Assembly (NCBI GenBank): GCA_002286715.1
Contig: NSJX01000007.1
Span: 912,499-976,498 of the forward strand
DNA from: Dentipellis sp. KUC8613
Taxonomy: Eukaryota; Basidiomycota; Agaricomycetes; Russulales; Hericiaceae
Direction of reading: 5' to 3'
Length of the DNA: 64,000 nt
Numbering within the stretch: position 1 is the first letter of the stretch; each line of letters starts with the position of its first letter. Under the pieces are notes generated by a model. That model was given only the letters and a program-made list of their open reading frames with translations. It was not told where the DNA came from and ran no database searches. This document shows, piece after piece, positions 25,869 to 37,833 of this stretch. The translations under genes and the position numbers were made by a program.

Positions 25869-28309
25869 ATGTCCAAAACCGACCGTGCTTCGTTGGAGAA
25901 GCCTCCCTCTGACGATATCAAGGAGAATGACGTGCAGTACCACGAGGACTTGAAGGTGACGACCCCGGAGGAAAGGCAGGCAGCGCTCACTGCTGCTCTT
26001 GCTGTGGACCCTGGGGTCAGCCCTCGTAGTTGGCGGGCGTTTCAGGTGAGAATTCGCGAGACTCATCGTCCATCTGACTTGAGCTTATCATCATCCGCGT
26101 TTAGCTCTATCTGATCGTGCTTTGCGTGTGCTGCTGCTCTGGGGACAGTGGGTTTGACGGAACCGTAAGTCTTCCATTCCCATGGATTTGATATATCTTG
26201 CAGGAGCTGACGCGATTTTTAAGGTCATGGGCGGTGTCAATTCTATGGCACAGTATCAGCACTTCTTCGGCTTGAAATCCGCTGGCGCTAAAACTGGGTG
26301 AGTTATACGCTTTCAGATGCTATGAAATCCACGCTCACCTCGTTTCTAGTATTGTTTTCGGTATCTATACTATGTGCGCCTCCTTTCCTGTCTTCGTTGT
26401 ATTTTTGTTGATATTGTTATTCCTAGCGGTTCTCTTGTGTGAGTGCGATTCAACACTTTCTGTATTCTTCGCTGACGCCTTCGGCATCAAAGCGGGGCTA
26501 TTCCTTCGTGTATGTGATTCACATTTCTTCGATGAAGGAAAGACATTCAATCAAGAATCAATGTAGCCATCATTCCTGACAAGCTCGGACGTCGTGCGGC
26601 CATGTTCTTCGGCAATGCAATCTTGATGTCAGCCTTTGTCCTCTGCTGTACCTACTGTACTGATATTTTGCTTTCATTGTGTAGAATCGGCGCGTGCGTG
26701 ACGGGTACTGCAAAAACCCAGAGCGTCTTCATTGGCGGTCGCTTCTTAACGGGAGTGGGCTCCGGAACGGCAGGAGCGTGCGCAAAGTCCTACCTGGCTG
26801 AGATCACGCCTCCCCAAACGCGAGGTCTTTTCCTCGGCTTACTCAACTCATTGTAAGTGCCCTGTCATTCTACTGTGAAGATGGAGTGCTCATTCCTGCA
26901 AACAGCTACTATGTCGGGCAGATGACCGCGACTGGTATGATGGTCGCCACTGGCAAGTACAATAACAACTGGTCATGGCGCCTGCCGTTGTTTGTCCAGG
27001 TAAAAGCGACATTCAAAAGTGTCGCGTGAGATATCGCCTAAAATTTCCAAATAGCTCATCCCTGCCGCCTTCAATGTGATCTTCATCTTCTTCTGCCCGG
27101 AGTCGTGAGTGGCCAACCCCATCACAAGTTCTAGCTTAATGACAGAGGTTATCAGCCCCCGGTGGCTTTACACTGTTGGAAAGGAAGAAAAGGCCCGTCA
27201 AATTCTGGCGAAGCTTCATTCAAGCACCGGAGACGTAAACTCGCCCCTCATTGAATTGGAGGTCAACGAAATCAAAGAGAAGATAGTCTTGGGTGGCAGC
27301 GACAGTAAGTTACCTTGCATTGACGCCACTCGTCGTGGCATGAACTCACCGCGCATCGACAGAGCGGTGGTGGGACTTCCGTCCCCTGTTCAGGACGAAG
27401 GCGGATCGCTACCGGGCATGGATGGTCGTGCTCATCGGGTCGTTCGGCCAGCTGTCGGGCAACGGTCTCATCACGTACTTCCTCCCCGTCCTTCTCAAGA
27501 ACGCGGGCATCACCTCGCAGAATAAGCAGCTCACACTCAACTTCGTAAACTCCGTCACGTCTTTCCTCGGCGCCTTGACCGTAAGTCATCTGCTGTATCC
27601 AATTGTCTGTATATCTGACTGAGACCACCTCAGGGTTCAGCGTCCGTCGACCACATAGGTCGCCGCAAGCTCCTCTTGTGGTCTACCGGCCTTTGCGCCA
27701 CCACGTTAGCGATCGTTACCGGCCTTCTCAGCGACAACGGCAAAGGAAACCAGACTCGGGCTAACGCCGGTATCTCGTTCATATACCTGTTCATGGTCAT
27801 CTTCTCCTTCGGCTGGACGCCTATGTGAGTCGTCTACGCAAACCTAGACTCTATGCATTCTGACATGTCCCATAGGCAAGCACTGTACGGTGCAGAGGTC
27901 TTGAGCTACGAGGCTCGAGCAAAGGGTCTTGCTTTCCTCAACATCGTTGCACAAGCGTCATCTTGTATCAATACATTCGGGTATGTCACCGTCACTGCCT
28001 CGAAGTTCCTTCCCGCCTAACTTTGTTGGTGCTCAGTCTCCCTGTTGCTCTCGAGAAGATCGGTTGGAAGGGTGAGTTCATCTAACACTGCGTCAGACAA
28101 CATGCATCTGACTCGGCGCGCGCGAAGTTTACCTGATCTTCTTCATTTGGGACATATTCGAGTTCATCGTCATCTATTTCACCGTCGTCGAGACCAAGGG
28201 GCTGACGCTCGAGGAGATCGACGAAGTCTTCAAGCAGCCGAATCCACGCAAGTACTCGATGGAGAACCGGTTCAAGTTCCGGCCCGACGCTCAATCGACT
28301 CAGGCTTAG
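25869..28309 (+). CDS. MFS sugar transporter
   Basis: About a dozen exons give roughly 530 aa with 12 predicted membrane helices. It starts [20 protein letters not shown], a cytosolic leader, then [19 protein letters not shown] (helix 1) and a short loop. Family motifs: [14 protein letters not shown] (loop 2-3 D..GRR), [20 protein letters not shown] with [46 protein letters not shown] (loop 8-9), and the end [19 protein letters not shown] and [16 protein letters not shown], equivalent to the PETKG motif with VETKG. This is a sugar porter of the lactose-permease or hexose-transporter type common in basidiomycetes; the substrate cannot be told from sequence alone. Between IYT and PDKLGRR three introns and two very short exons (TIGSLV, GAIPS) are needed to rebuild helix 2. 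Confidence 0.9.
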
Positions 28310-29015
28310 GTGGCGCGTAATGGTGGACTCCGGATGTGTTGGGGACAGCACACGAATTCTGTATTATTAGGGATCGGTATCTCACGAACTTAGGACCAGC
28401 CAATTCTTGCATACCGCGACGGCGCGGGCTCTGTGCAGCAGCATACAGATATAAGCCTGAGGGCCACCTGCTTGCAGATGGCAAAACCCGCTACCCGACT
28501 GGGTTTCTCTGTTAACATTATGCGTCCCGCGCCTTTGCATTCGTTACTCTTGCAGCGTCATTACTCTGCCTCCATTAGGAACCCGCTGCGTAAGGGAAGA
28601 AAAGACGCGGAGGGTCACCGGTCACGGGGAAAGGAGAGAAAACACAGGCGAGGTAAGGCGGATACGGGAGAAGCCGACAATTTGCACAGCCACAAGTGAG
28701 ATCTCAAATCTACCGCGAGGCTGCGGCGACAGAAATGCTCGACAAGACCCACTACCACAGGGGTAGCGGGAATATAAGGCAAACTAATCCCAACAGATGA
28801 TGATAAATTTAGAGAAGTTGTCGAAGATACTACGATATGACACTTACTAGTTAGCCTTGGTCCTTTAGCATCCCCGTCCTTTAGCATCCCCGTACATCAT
28901 GATTTGATTTTTCAGGATTTTCCTGCTGCAACCTCAGCCTGCATCTCAAAAACAGCAATTCAAAATCAAGTACTCACAAAACTGGCCTCTTTCTCGAGAG
29001 CTACAAAAAATGCAA
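28310..29015. other. Convergent intergenic region
   Basis: About 0.7 kb between the sugar transporter (+) and an unknown minus-strand gene, A/T-rich toward 28.7-29.0 kb. It holds 3' UTRs and possibly one or two last tiny exons of the minus-strand gene. A 16-bp direct duplication (tcctttagcatccccg, 28861-28876 and 28877-28892) is the only structure noticed. Confidence 0.5.
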
Positions 29016-29968
29016 TCAATTACCAGCACTGGTGGCCTTCTCAGATGCCAGGAGTCGGGAGGTTTGGCCAACCTCTGGCTCTGGCCCTGCACTCTCAATA
29101 AGGTTCTCACCCATGATGTCATTGCCTTCCTCAAACTCGAAATTCAGTGTTGATGGCAGATCATCATATAGATATCCAAATTCTGAAGCTTTGGACACCG
29201 TGATATCATTTCCCTCCCGGGGGGCAAGTTTATCTTGGACCTTCTGGGCAGGGGGTGCTGCTTGCGGAGCAGGAGCGAGATTGGGTGTACTTTCTGGTGA
29301 GCTGGGACGGCTTCTTGTGACTCTGTCAGTATGGGGGCACCTGGAAGTAGTCAGCTAATGAAACATAAAAGAGCCGGAAGAGTCTTACGAGCGGCGAGCA
29401 TCATCCGATGAGTTACAATGATCAGAAGACATTTTTTCGACTGAGAAGTAGGAAAATGGCTGGGCTCACCGCGAACGCTCGGCGAGTGGTCTTTTATGTA
29501 CGATGTGCACGCCAGCGAAGTCGCCGCCAAAATCCACGATGATCCGTCAGACGCGAGAAAACGAACCGAGTTGAAATGGAGGAAAATAAAAGGCAATTTC
29601 CCTGGTCAATTGAATACTGATGCACTCGAGTACCAGATGGGGTTGCACCACAGGCTCGAGGCACGCTAGAACAAAGACACTGTTAGTCGCCGTCTGAAGA
29701 TGCCGTACACACCTAAGCATGCAAAGCCGAGTTGTCTCGGGAGATGATATCTATTCAGCAATGACACAAACTCACTGTCCAATTCCAGCTGTGCAATCCA
29801 GCGGTGTTCGAAGATACGAGCATCGTAGGCGGGAATTGCGGTCGCCGCACGCCGCTGGCGAGTTGTTGAACCAGGAAGACGAGCGTGGGAAGAAGTGACG
29901 TCGGGGAAGCTTAAGGACTTGTCCTTCTGCACCGCCTCCGAGTCCAAATTGTCTGCACCCGAACGCAT
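29016..29968 (-). CDS. Conserved-looking protein of unknown function
   Basis: ATG 29968 starts MRSGADNLDSEAVQKDKSLS. Several introns are needed. The first runs from GTGAGT after LELD to TTCTAG before TCLEPVVQPHLVLECISIQL. A second, 76 nt with donor GTTCGT, removes an in-frame TGA at 29547-29549 and joins FYFPPFQL to DHSPSVR; the next joins to VEKMSSDHCNSSDD; one more leads to SCPHTDRVTRSRPSSPE. The final open frame ends TSRLLASEKATSAGN at 29016, though further small exons downstream are possible. The N-terminal half (EHRWIAQLELD, LTREIAFYFPP) looks like a small folded helical domain; the C-terminal half is Ser/Pro-rich and acidic. I do not recognise the family. Its start codon is only 14 bp from that of the divergent NudC-like gene. 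Confidence 0.55.
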
Positions 29969-29982
29969 CTACGGTCTCCACA

Positions 29983-31973
29983 ATGTTGGGCTATTCACCC
30001 AACCGTTCACTCCTCAATCCCAAATTTGATGGTTACAAACTCCACGCCATCTCTCAAGAAGATGTCGTCGCTGCATTTCCGCTAGAGTACAAGCCAACAC
30101 AGTCTACCGTTTCTACTAGGGCCCCTCTGTCGTTTCAAGAAGTACAGAGCAGGATCAGACACAATCACCTCTCCATATCGCCTGAAGGCAGAAGGGCAGT
30201 ATACGTCGACTCCGATTTTAGGGTTGTTCTGATTGACTTGCACTCGGTATGTGCGCTAATCTGCAGAATTTTTCATATTCATACTTATCCACATATTGGC
30301 TTTGGAGATAGGAACCGCTGAGCCCGGTATTCACGGTCCTCTACGACATGCCACAGCCAATGCAGACATCATCCACGGAGGTCTTCCAAAAAGAGTACCC
30401 ATCAGCGGTCTTCTTGAGCTACCATGTCGTGTTCGCGTCCGACGGTAATGGTACATTGTATACACTAAACATTGGCCCCGATAGTGCTTGCCATGTTGTC
30501 GGGACGCACGATATCCCCGTAGACGCGGGAGAGAGTCTCTCCGTGTCTTCTCCTCCGTTCCGCATCCATTCGGCCGTGCATACGTCAGACGACACCGCTG
30601 TTGTCCTGCTCTCTGCGCGGCATCGCGACCAATCAGAAGATACCAAACCCATTCGTGGCCCAGGAAACTGGAAAGGCACACAGGTGGAGTTCGACATCTA
30701 CGCAGCCAGGTTCAAGTTCCCTCTGTCTGGGCCGGGCGACGACATTCTTCCCTTGGACATCGTTTGGCACCGCCGCGGTGCGGATGTTCCGTCTTACACA
30801 ACGTACGACCCCACCCTCCGAGCATTCCTCCTGACTGGCGCGTCCGTATACCGCCCGAGGCACGAAGCGCAGCCGTCAACGTACAACCCTACTCCAGACG
30901 AGATTGCCCCTATTCCTTCTAAGGACGAGAATCTAGATACTCCCCCAGCCCCCGCAGGCCCTCCCAAACCACCTCCCTATGCGTGGACTCAAGACGACAC
31001 AGAAGTCACCATCGCATTCCCCTTGCCGGCCCTGACCGACAAGGCCAACATCAACGTGCACTTCTCTTCGCATACGCTCACCGTCCTCGTCTCCGGCAAC
31101 TCTACCAAAAGCAGCCCTTTGCCCCACTACATGTTGACGCGCCTCTGGGGTCCCATCACGCCTTCCTCGAGCTTCTGGACGTGGGACGCCCAGGCGACGG
31201 GCTCCTATGGCCTGCTCACGCTGCACCTGGAGAAGCAGAACGAGCGCACGCGCTGGCCTCAGGTCTTCGAGCCGGTACCGAACGTCCAGATCGAAGAGGT
31301 CACGGAGACCATGGATCCCTCCGAGCTGTACAACATCCGCGAGCATCTGGAGAAGTACACGGCCACGCTGCACGAAGGCACGGATGCGAGCGGACTGGGG
31401 CTCGGCACGGGCGTGTCGACGCTCGAGGGAGACATGGAGGAGGACGTCGACGCGGAGTCGGGGAACCTCGTGCGGCTGACTTGGATCGGCGAGGACGGGA
31501 GCACGCCCGCGTGGGCAAAAGAGCAGGCAGAGATCCCGGTCGACATCCTCTCGCTGCCCCTGCCTGGAACGTCCGGGGTCTCCTTTGTCGTCAAGCACAC
31601 CGTGGACGGCCTTGTATACACCCTATCGGCGGAGGCAGGGACGCCCGTCTGGAAGCATACGAACACCTTCTCTGCCCTGGCGTTCGTGTTGGCTTCCAAG
31701 CGGGATAGGAGATTCACGTACCACGAGCCCTCGAAAGCTGTCCACGCCTTCGAAAGTGGCAGTGTGGACTATGGTGGCCACCTCTACGCATATATGTCCG
31801 CTCCTCCCGGCGAGCGCCAGGCGAAGGAGTCCATCCTCAAGGTCGGCGGCGGCGACTCGGGCTCCATCCTCGGTGTCGGCGCCGTGCAGGACAGAAAGGG
31901 ACAGTACGTGGTGCTGTGCCTATGCGAAGGGGAGCTGATAATATTGCGGGACATACTCAACGATGACAATTGA
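29983..31973 (+). CDS. NudC/CS-domain protein (NUDCD1-like)
   Basis: Two exons (29983-30246 and 30312-31973) with a 65-nt intron give 641 aa. The protein begins MLGYSPNRSLLNPKFDGYKL. A beta-propeller-like N-terminal half (LSYHVVFASDGNGTLYTLNI, PFRIHSAVHTSDDTAVVLLS) is followed by a CS/p23 domain at about residues 320-410: YAWTQDDTEVTIAFPLPAL, INVHFSSHTLTVLVSG, MLTRLWGPITPSSSFWTW, GLLTLHLEK. The C-terminal half resumes beta-rich repeats (SGVSFVVKHTVDGLVYTLSA, FTYHEPSKAVHAFESG). A CS domain set inside a propeller-type protein is the NUDCD1/CML66 layout. These proteins act as Hsp90 co-chaperones for beta-propeller clients and, in animals, bind the DHX15 helicase; the fungal role is inferred. It ends LRDILNDDN. 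The first in-frame ATG is used. Confidence 0.85.
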
Positions 31974-32179
31974 TATGTATGAGACAGAAGCGAAGATATG
32001 TTTAGTTGGGTTTCTTCTAGCACTCGTCGGGTGCAAATAGCACAATTTACTAAGTACAGTGGTATGAAGGACAGTAATCGTGTAACATCAACACCCGTGG
32101 CAATAGATAAAAAGACATGTAACAGGCCCAGGAAACTGAATACGAAGACAATCATAGTGTAACAAGTCGTGAGCAGCGG

Positions 32180-34437
32180 CTATCCTTTCAGAGGGTCCTC
32201 ACTGTGGTCGAGCAGTCCTTCTGCCTTCACGGCAGGATGGGGCGCATCGCCACCGGGCACTGTGTGCAGTTGCTCGGGCAGCGCGTTCCCGTTCACAAGT
32301 GGCTTTGGGGGCGGCGGGGCCTCGCCCTGTAGCTTCGACGCCGGCGTCGTCGCACCCGGCGTTGTCGACGATGCGGACTGAGTCTCGGTAGGTGAGGGGG
32401 AAGAGGGACTATGGTGTTGCGCAAGGTTCTCGGCACGGTCCTGCTCTGCTTTTGACAGGTCGATGACACTATCAAAAGGCTCCTTCAGCGCCTCGTCGTC
32501 GGCCTCGTCCATCTTGAAGTCGCCATCCGACTCCTTGTCGACCTCGTCGCGCTCGAATTCATCTAGCTGCTCCTTCAGGCTCTTCGTCACGTCCGGCGAG
32601 TCCGCGGTGAAGTCAACTTTGTTGAAGAGCATGCGATCCTCAGTAAGTTGGCCCATGTTCTCATCCTCGTCGCTGTCATCCTGCTCGAACATGAGGTTTG
32701 GGGGTGTGCCGCTGTAGATCCCGATACCGGGTGTGAAGGAGATGCCGCCGCTACTAAACAGTCCAAACGCCTCCGTCCGGTCATCCTCGTTTTTTGGGCT
32801 CTCCCGTTCGGCCAGAATACGGTCGCGCTCTTCCATCGCTTGCCGCCTCGCCTTGAACGAGAGCAGACGTGTCGTGGCGTAGATTTGCGGGAGCGTGTCG
32901 GGAGTTGCATACCCTACATGGTTCTGGACACGCTCCTTGATCATGGCGTACCACTCCTCCTTGGTCTTCCCATTCAAGAGTGCAACAATCATAGCAGTCA
33001 TGTTGTCGCAACCGATGCCGGCGCCGGAGGTGGTGTCCGGGGCGAGACAGAGTTCGCAGATGTTTTCGCAGATTTCGGGAAGCTCTTTGCCTTCGGAAAC
33101 CTGGAGCCGCACGATGTTGACAACCTGCTGAGAAGAGAGGCAATCCCATATTCCTGTAGGGTGTTCAGATGGGGAAGACTCGTGATGATGGGAATGAACT
33201 GACCATCACAAGCGAGGACAAGAAATTCATCATCGTCAGTGATGTCATGCTGCGTGATTTCGGGGTTCGAAGTGATAATTTGGTCCTCTGGCGGGATTTT
33301 ATAATCCTTCTTGTACTCGAAGTCGCCCAACGCTCTTGCAAGAGCAAGATTCCCTGCAGAACAGGTATGAGATTGCTGCTGGAGTCGGAAATTGGAGCCT
33401 ACTCACCCATGACACGTCCAAATTCAATAAACCCGCCAGCAGCCCAGACGCGATTTTTTTCAGCTAGAGTAGTCGATACAGTCAGACAGTGCCGCATGCA
33501 CGAGGTGATACCCAAAGACGTACTTTCGTTCTGGGGTTTGTGATCGAAACTAAGTGGCTTTACTTCGCCCTTCACGCTGAGCACAGTCCGAGAGTCGCCT
33601 GCATTGGCCTGTGAAATCGTCAAATCGAGACTCTGCAGGGCAGCTGACGACGTACAACAAAAATCTTCTTATCCTTCGTGATAAGAGCGGCCACGGCGGT
33701 ACAACCAGAAGGGTCCCTTGTAAATGATGGATCTGATGCACAAGGTGAATATTTGAAATTGGTCATAGGCGAAGCAGGACGCACCACCAAGAAGATCTTC
33801 ATCAGTCCCCAAGAAAGAGCGCTTCAGAGCCTCGGGGTAATTCCCCTCGCGGTATGCCTCTTCTTTGACCAATCGCTTGTGTACATTTGTACCCGCAAAT
33901 CGCGCAACGGAGCTGCCTGTGATGAAATATGAGGATACAATGTTCTGACACAATGACAGTCAAACGTACCGCCATGGCCATCGTACACCGCAAAGAAAGT
34001 ATTTGTCTCGTCACCCTCATCCAACCTCAGTTCTGTAGCATGGGCATCCTCCATCGCTAGCGGGTAGAATTATGGTCAGCATAGCGATAATATAGCGTTC
34101 CAGACAGGCCAAAATTTTTGATATTCTCAACATGGGCGGAATCCAGGTATGCGAACAGGAAAAAAATGGGGAACGTGTGCTGAAGATGAGTACTCACTGA
34201 CTCGCCATCCTTGCATCTCTGAGACGCCATAAAGAAAGCGGCTGTCCCCACCGGACTCGGTATGTTTCTCAGTCGCTGCGGGTAAGAATAGCGTGTGAGC
34301 AGCCGGTTAAATACGCGCACGCGACACAGCGCCAGGTGACAGACTCACCTGGAGAAGAAAGTGTTTGGCCCTACAGGATGGAGAAGCATTGGGAGGCGTT
34401 TCTTATCGGGGTGAAATCGAGGGGAGGCACGCACCAT
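32180..34437 (-). CDS. PP2C-type Ser/Thr protein phosphatase (Ptc2/Ptc3-like)
   Basis: A multi-exon gene whose protein begins MGQTLSSPATEKHTESG, close to an N-myristoylation signal. PP2C metal-site and fold motifs appear in order: LYGVSEMQGWRVS then MEDAHATEL, NTFFAVYDGHGG, SGCTAVAALI, ANAGDSRTVLSVKG, AAGGFIEFGRVMG, ALARALGDFEYK, DEFLVLACDGIWD, and SGAGIGCDNMTAMIVAL, which supply the Asp and Glu ligands for the two Mn/Mg ions. After the catalytic domain comes a tail of more than 200 residues, acidic and Pro/Thr-rich, ending EGLLDHSEDPLKG. Homologues Ptc2/Ptc3 dephosphorylate MAP kinases and checkpoint kinases. The coding start is unusual: the ATG stands alone in exon 1 (34435-34437), followed by a 64-nt intron (34371-34434) and a 22-nt exon (34349-34370). 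The frame and the conserved MGQTLS start support this. Confidence 0.9.
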
Positions 34438-34796
34438 GACTCGTGCTCGATCCTAACGAGAATCACACTCCGAAATTGCGATTTGGCGGAGGGGGGAGGG
34501 GGAAAGACGTAAGAGAGGTAGACGCAGAGGAAGGGCGAGGAGAGCGTGTGCGGCGGTCGTGTGCAGCTTGGTAGAGAATGTTTGGAGCCCTGAAGCAGAG
34601 GGAGTCATCGAAATGGCAATGGCGGCATTTCTCCTGTTTGGCTTTGATTGCATCTAAGCTTACCCCGCCTATTCATTGCCCTCTCCATTTCATTTATTCT
34701 TGCACATGTCTTTCTATAGTACTGTCCCTGCCACCACGCTCTGTACTTCGCTCATCTTACATACATACTACACGAGCTATCAACACATTCACACCC
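34438..34796. other. Intergenic region upstream of the phosphatase
   Basis: 359 bp between two minus-strand genes: promoter of the PP2C gene and 3' UTR of the Scm3-like gene. No further feature seen. Confidence 0.5.
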
Positions 34797-37700
34797 TTAG
34801 CGCCTTCTTTCATCTCCCGGCGCTGGTCCGGGCGTTCTCCCGCGCCCCCGTATGGCCTTTATTTGCACCCCAGGCGCCGTTGGCGATACCTCTCGCCGCA
34901 CACTGCGACTCCGTCCGCAGGCCTTCGGGGTCTCTGGCTCGGGACTGGTGCGTGGCGATGACGAGGCCAACGGTACCTCATAGTCGCTACTTTCCCATAC
35001 TTGTCGTGATCGCCAATCAAGATCGTCTTTGTCCCTTCTTGCAAATACGGGCGGTCCATCATCGAGCTTGAAAGACACACGTCGCCCACGCGATTTACTT
35101 CGGCCCCGCGACATGCTTCTTGGTCTTGAACACGGCCTCAGAGGCGGAGACGACCCAGATAGGTCATCTGGCTCCGGAGAGGACGGTGGGAGCGTCCCTG
35201 GGGTAAACGGTGGGTAATATAAGCCTGAATGATGGGTCGAAGTCCTGTACGGTGCTCGTGCCCGAGAGCTACTTGCGTCAGGAGAGGAGTCCCGTTCAGG
35301 CTGAGCGTAGGGGAGATGTCGCGGGGCATGCGGCGTCCAATATAGCGGCGAAAACGACTGCCCATATTGCCCACCCATCGCAGGGGCCATTGAGGGCCAC
35401 GCCAACTGCTCACCACTGACCGCTGGTGGTCCACCGCTACTCGCGCTGATAAGATAAGATAGGTGGTGCATAGCTTGCGCGAGGAGGTATTGCGCCTGCT
35501 GACCGTTCACCGGTGGATACGGGGGAGGATGGGAGGCACGATCTGACAGGTGCGCATGGTCTGGCGGTCGACTACTGTGTCGCGGCATATAGTACGGTTC
35601 CGGGAGCGGGGTACCTATGTGGTTGTCTGAAGGTGGTGGTGGTACAGAGCATGTCCGAGAGTGCGAAGGAGCACGCGAGCGTGAACGGGCGCGCTCTTTT
35701 GCCTTGCTTTTTGCGACTGCTGGAGGAATAGTAGTCAGAAGATGTCTCAATGAGCGTACGCATGTGGTGGTACGTACGCAAATCAGAGAGCGGAATATCA
35801 GGGGATACAGGACGCTCGGTGGTATTTGCTTTCCGTGCCGACAAAACAGAAGGATTGCGAGGGAAGCTCTTGTCCTGCCGCGCCTCCCTTGATTTTTCAG
35901 CCAGCCTTGATGGTCCAGCCTGGGAATCACTGATTGGTGACATCTCGGGTAACGACGACACGCGCTTGCGCTTCCGACTCGTTGGAGGTCTTGGTGATGC
36001 AGATCTCAACGGACTTGAAGGAAGAAGTTGAGACGTTGGTGATGATGGTGGAAGTGAAGATGTCGAGGGAAGAAGTATCGAATTATCATCTTCGTCCGAG
36101 GACAAGTCAATAACCCCAGGGCCAAGACTTCGACCTTGGCCCTTCTTGTCTGCTTCTGCTTTAGGTGTATGCACGAGCTTTTTGGTCGGGCCTGGAGTCT
36201 TTGCCGGTTCGGGGGGCAGTTTGCTCTTCCCCTTGTCCTTGCCTTTATTGATATTCTGAGGTGTTTCAGAAGGAGCAGGGGTTGCTGGCTTTGCTGGGTT
36301 GCTACCAGTAGCCGGGTGATCGCGGGTGGATGTTCCAGGTGCAACAGATTTTCGCCCCGCTTTCCGGACGATCACAACCTCTGGTATCATAGTAGACCGT
36401 GGAGGAGCTCTCTTGGGCGGCGTCTTCAATGTTTTCGAGACTTTCGTCAAGTCAAGATGCCGAATGCTTTGTAGAGACTGATGCGTGTTCTCTTTGGCAC
36501 TGGTCGAAGGGGTTGGGCTGGCGAAGACTGTAGGGATAGTGGACGGAACAGTGATTTTTGCGCCTCTGTACGCAGGGCGGGGCCTTGGATGTGATGTGGG
36601 CGGGGCTGTTTCGTCACAACTTGAAGCGAAGGAATGCGGTGGCGTCTGCAACTGGGTCTGGGCAACAATCTCTGGAGAGTGTATTTGAGGCTTCGTCTGC
36701 GATCCATTGACAGCAGGAAGTACTGATGAATTCGGAGGAGCTAGTTCCGGTAGCGGTTCTGGATCTGTGGGAGGAGGTGAAGGCGAAGGTGTATCGAATA
36801 TTTCGATCACATCATTTTCCTCAGGCTCAAGCTCGCGAATAGGTGAAGACGGCGTAGGTTTGGATATTTCATAGATTGCATTGGATTCATCCAATTCCCA
36901 CACGCCGAGCTCGTCTTCCGAATCGCTATCGGGCATGGGTGCGGGGTCGGGTTGTCTGAGAGGCAGGCTCTTGATGACAGTAGCAGTATCTGGTGCGAAA
37001 TTTCGTGGGTGCTTACCAGGATTTGGCATCGACAGCTCTGCCTCATCGAGGCTGTCTGACACGTCTTCCCAGTCTGTTCCACCAACTCCCGACGCATTGT
37101 TTTCACCATCCTCTCCCGTATCCACCACCACCACCTCTTCTCGCCACAGCTGGCGCAGATCCACCACATCCTCCTCCTCGTAATCCTCGTCTACCGGCCC
37201 TCGTTCCTCTCGCATCCTCTTCTCCACCTCCAAGAACTCCGCGAGATCATCTTCATCTGCTGGGTCCAGCTCCTTCCGTCGCACGCCTCTGAGCTTTGCG
37301 TCCAGTTCGTCAGAGATGTCGGCTTCGGGCGCGAACGCGTCCAGCTCATCGAGCTCGTCCTCGCCCTCCGTGAGTGCCCCTGCATCACTACCCGCGTCGT
37401 TGGCCGGGTCTTCACCCTGCATCATATACCCAAACTTGTACTCCGATGGCGCGCTGCGCAGAACTCCACGGTCTTTGATGATATCGCCAGAGCGCAGGTC
37501 GATGATGTCGTCCTCATCGAGACGACGCGAATAGCGCTCGGCGAGCTGCGACCACACGTTGAGAACGCGCATCGTGGACTCGTGGCGGGCTGCATCAAAG
37601 TCGATCTTGCTAGGGTCCTCTGGCTGGGCGGATGACGACGCGAACGGCGACGAAGAGAAGGAGCTGGACGGTGTGAGGGTGAGACGCGGGCGTTTCGCAG

Positions 37701-37833
37701 GAGAAGGCTGATCAGGGGGGTGGTTTGGCGGCCGACTGAAATCGCGAGAAACTGGGGGAGACGCAGAGGGGGTTATCAGTGACAAGATGGGAGGCCGTGT
37801 TAAAGTCAGCGGAGGCTGACTGGGCTTGTCCAT
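34797..37833 (-). CDS. Scm3/HJURP-like CENP-A chaperone
   Basis: Two exons (37833-35760 and 35719-34797) with a 40-nt intron give 998 aa; an in-frame ATG at 37881 would add 16 residues. After a Pro/Ser-rich leader, about residues 75-130 contain the Scm3 core: RVLNVWSQLAERYSRRLDED and DIIDLRSGDIIKDRGVLRS. The pattern of a Trp helix, then (D/E)xxDIIDLxSGEIIxDRGxLR, is the conserved histone-binding segment of fungal Scm3. Scm3 delivers the centromeric histone H3 variant (CENP-A/Cse4) and is the counterpart of animal HJURP. The rest is long, acidic and disordered (DEDYEEEDVVDLRQLWREE), then basic and Ser/Pro-rich with an RS-like part (RGRSKSRGRRVSFKLDDG). That is much longer than yeast Scm3 (about 220 aa), but long disordered tails are usual in basidiomycete Scm3. 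The intron joins HHM to VAKSKAKERARSRSR and shifts frame correctly. Confidence 0.8.

Noticed and set aside
28861..28892. 16-bp direct duplication (tcctttagcatccccg twice)
   Set aside because: Only two units, no link to an element end or gene; best seen as simple local slippage.
29547..29549. In-frame TGA that seemed to make the unknown 29.0-30.0 kb gene a pseudogene
   Set aside because: A 76-nt intron with GTTCGT donor (also used in the TCP11-like gene) and AAAAG acceptor removes it and restores the frame into the next exon exactly, so no disruption is needed.
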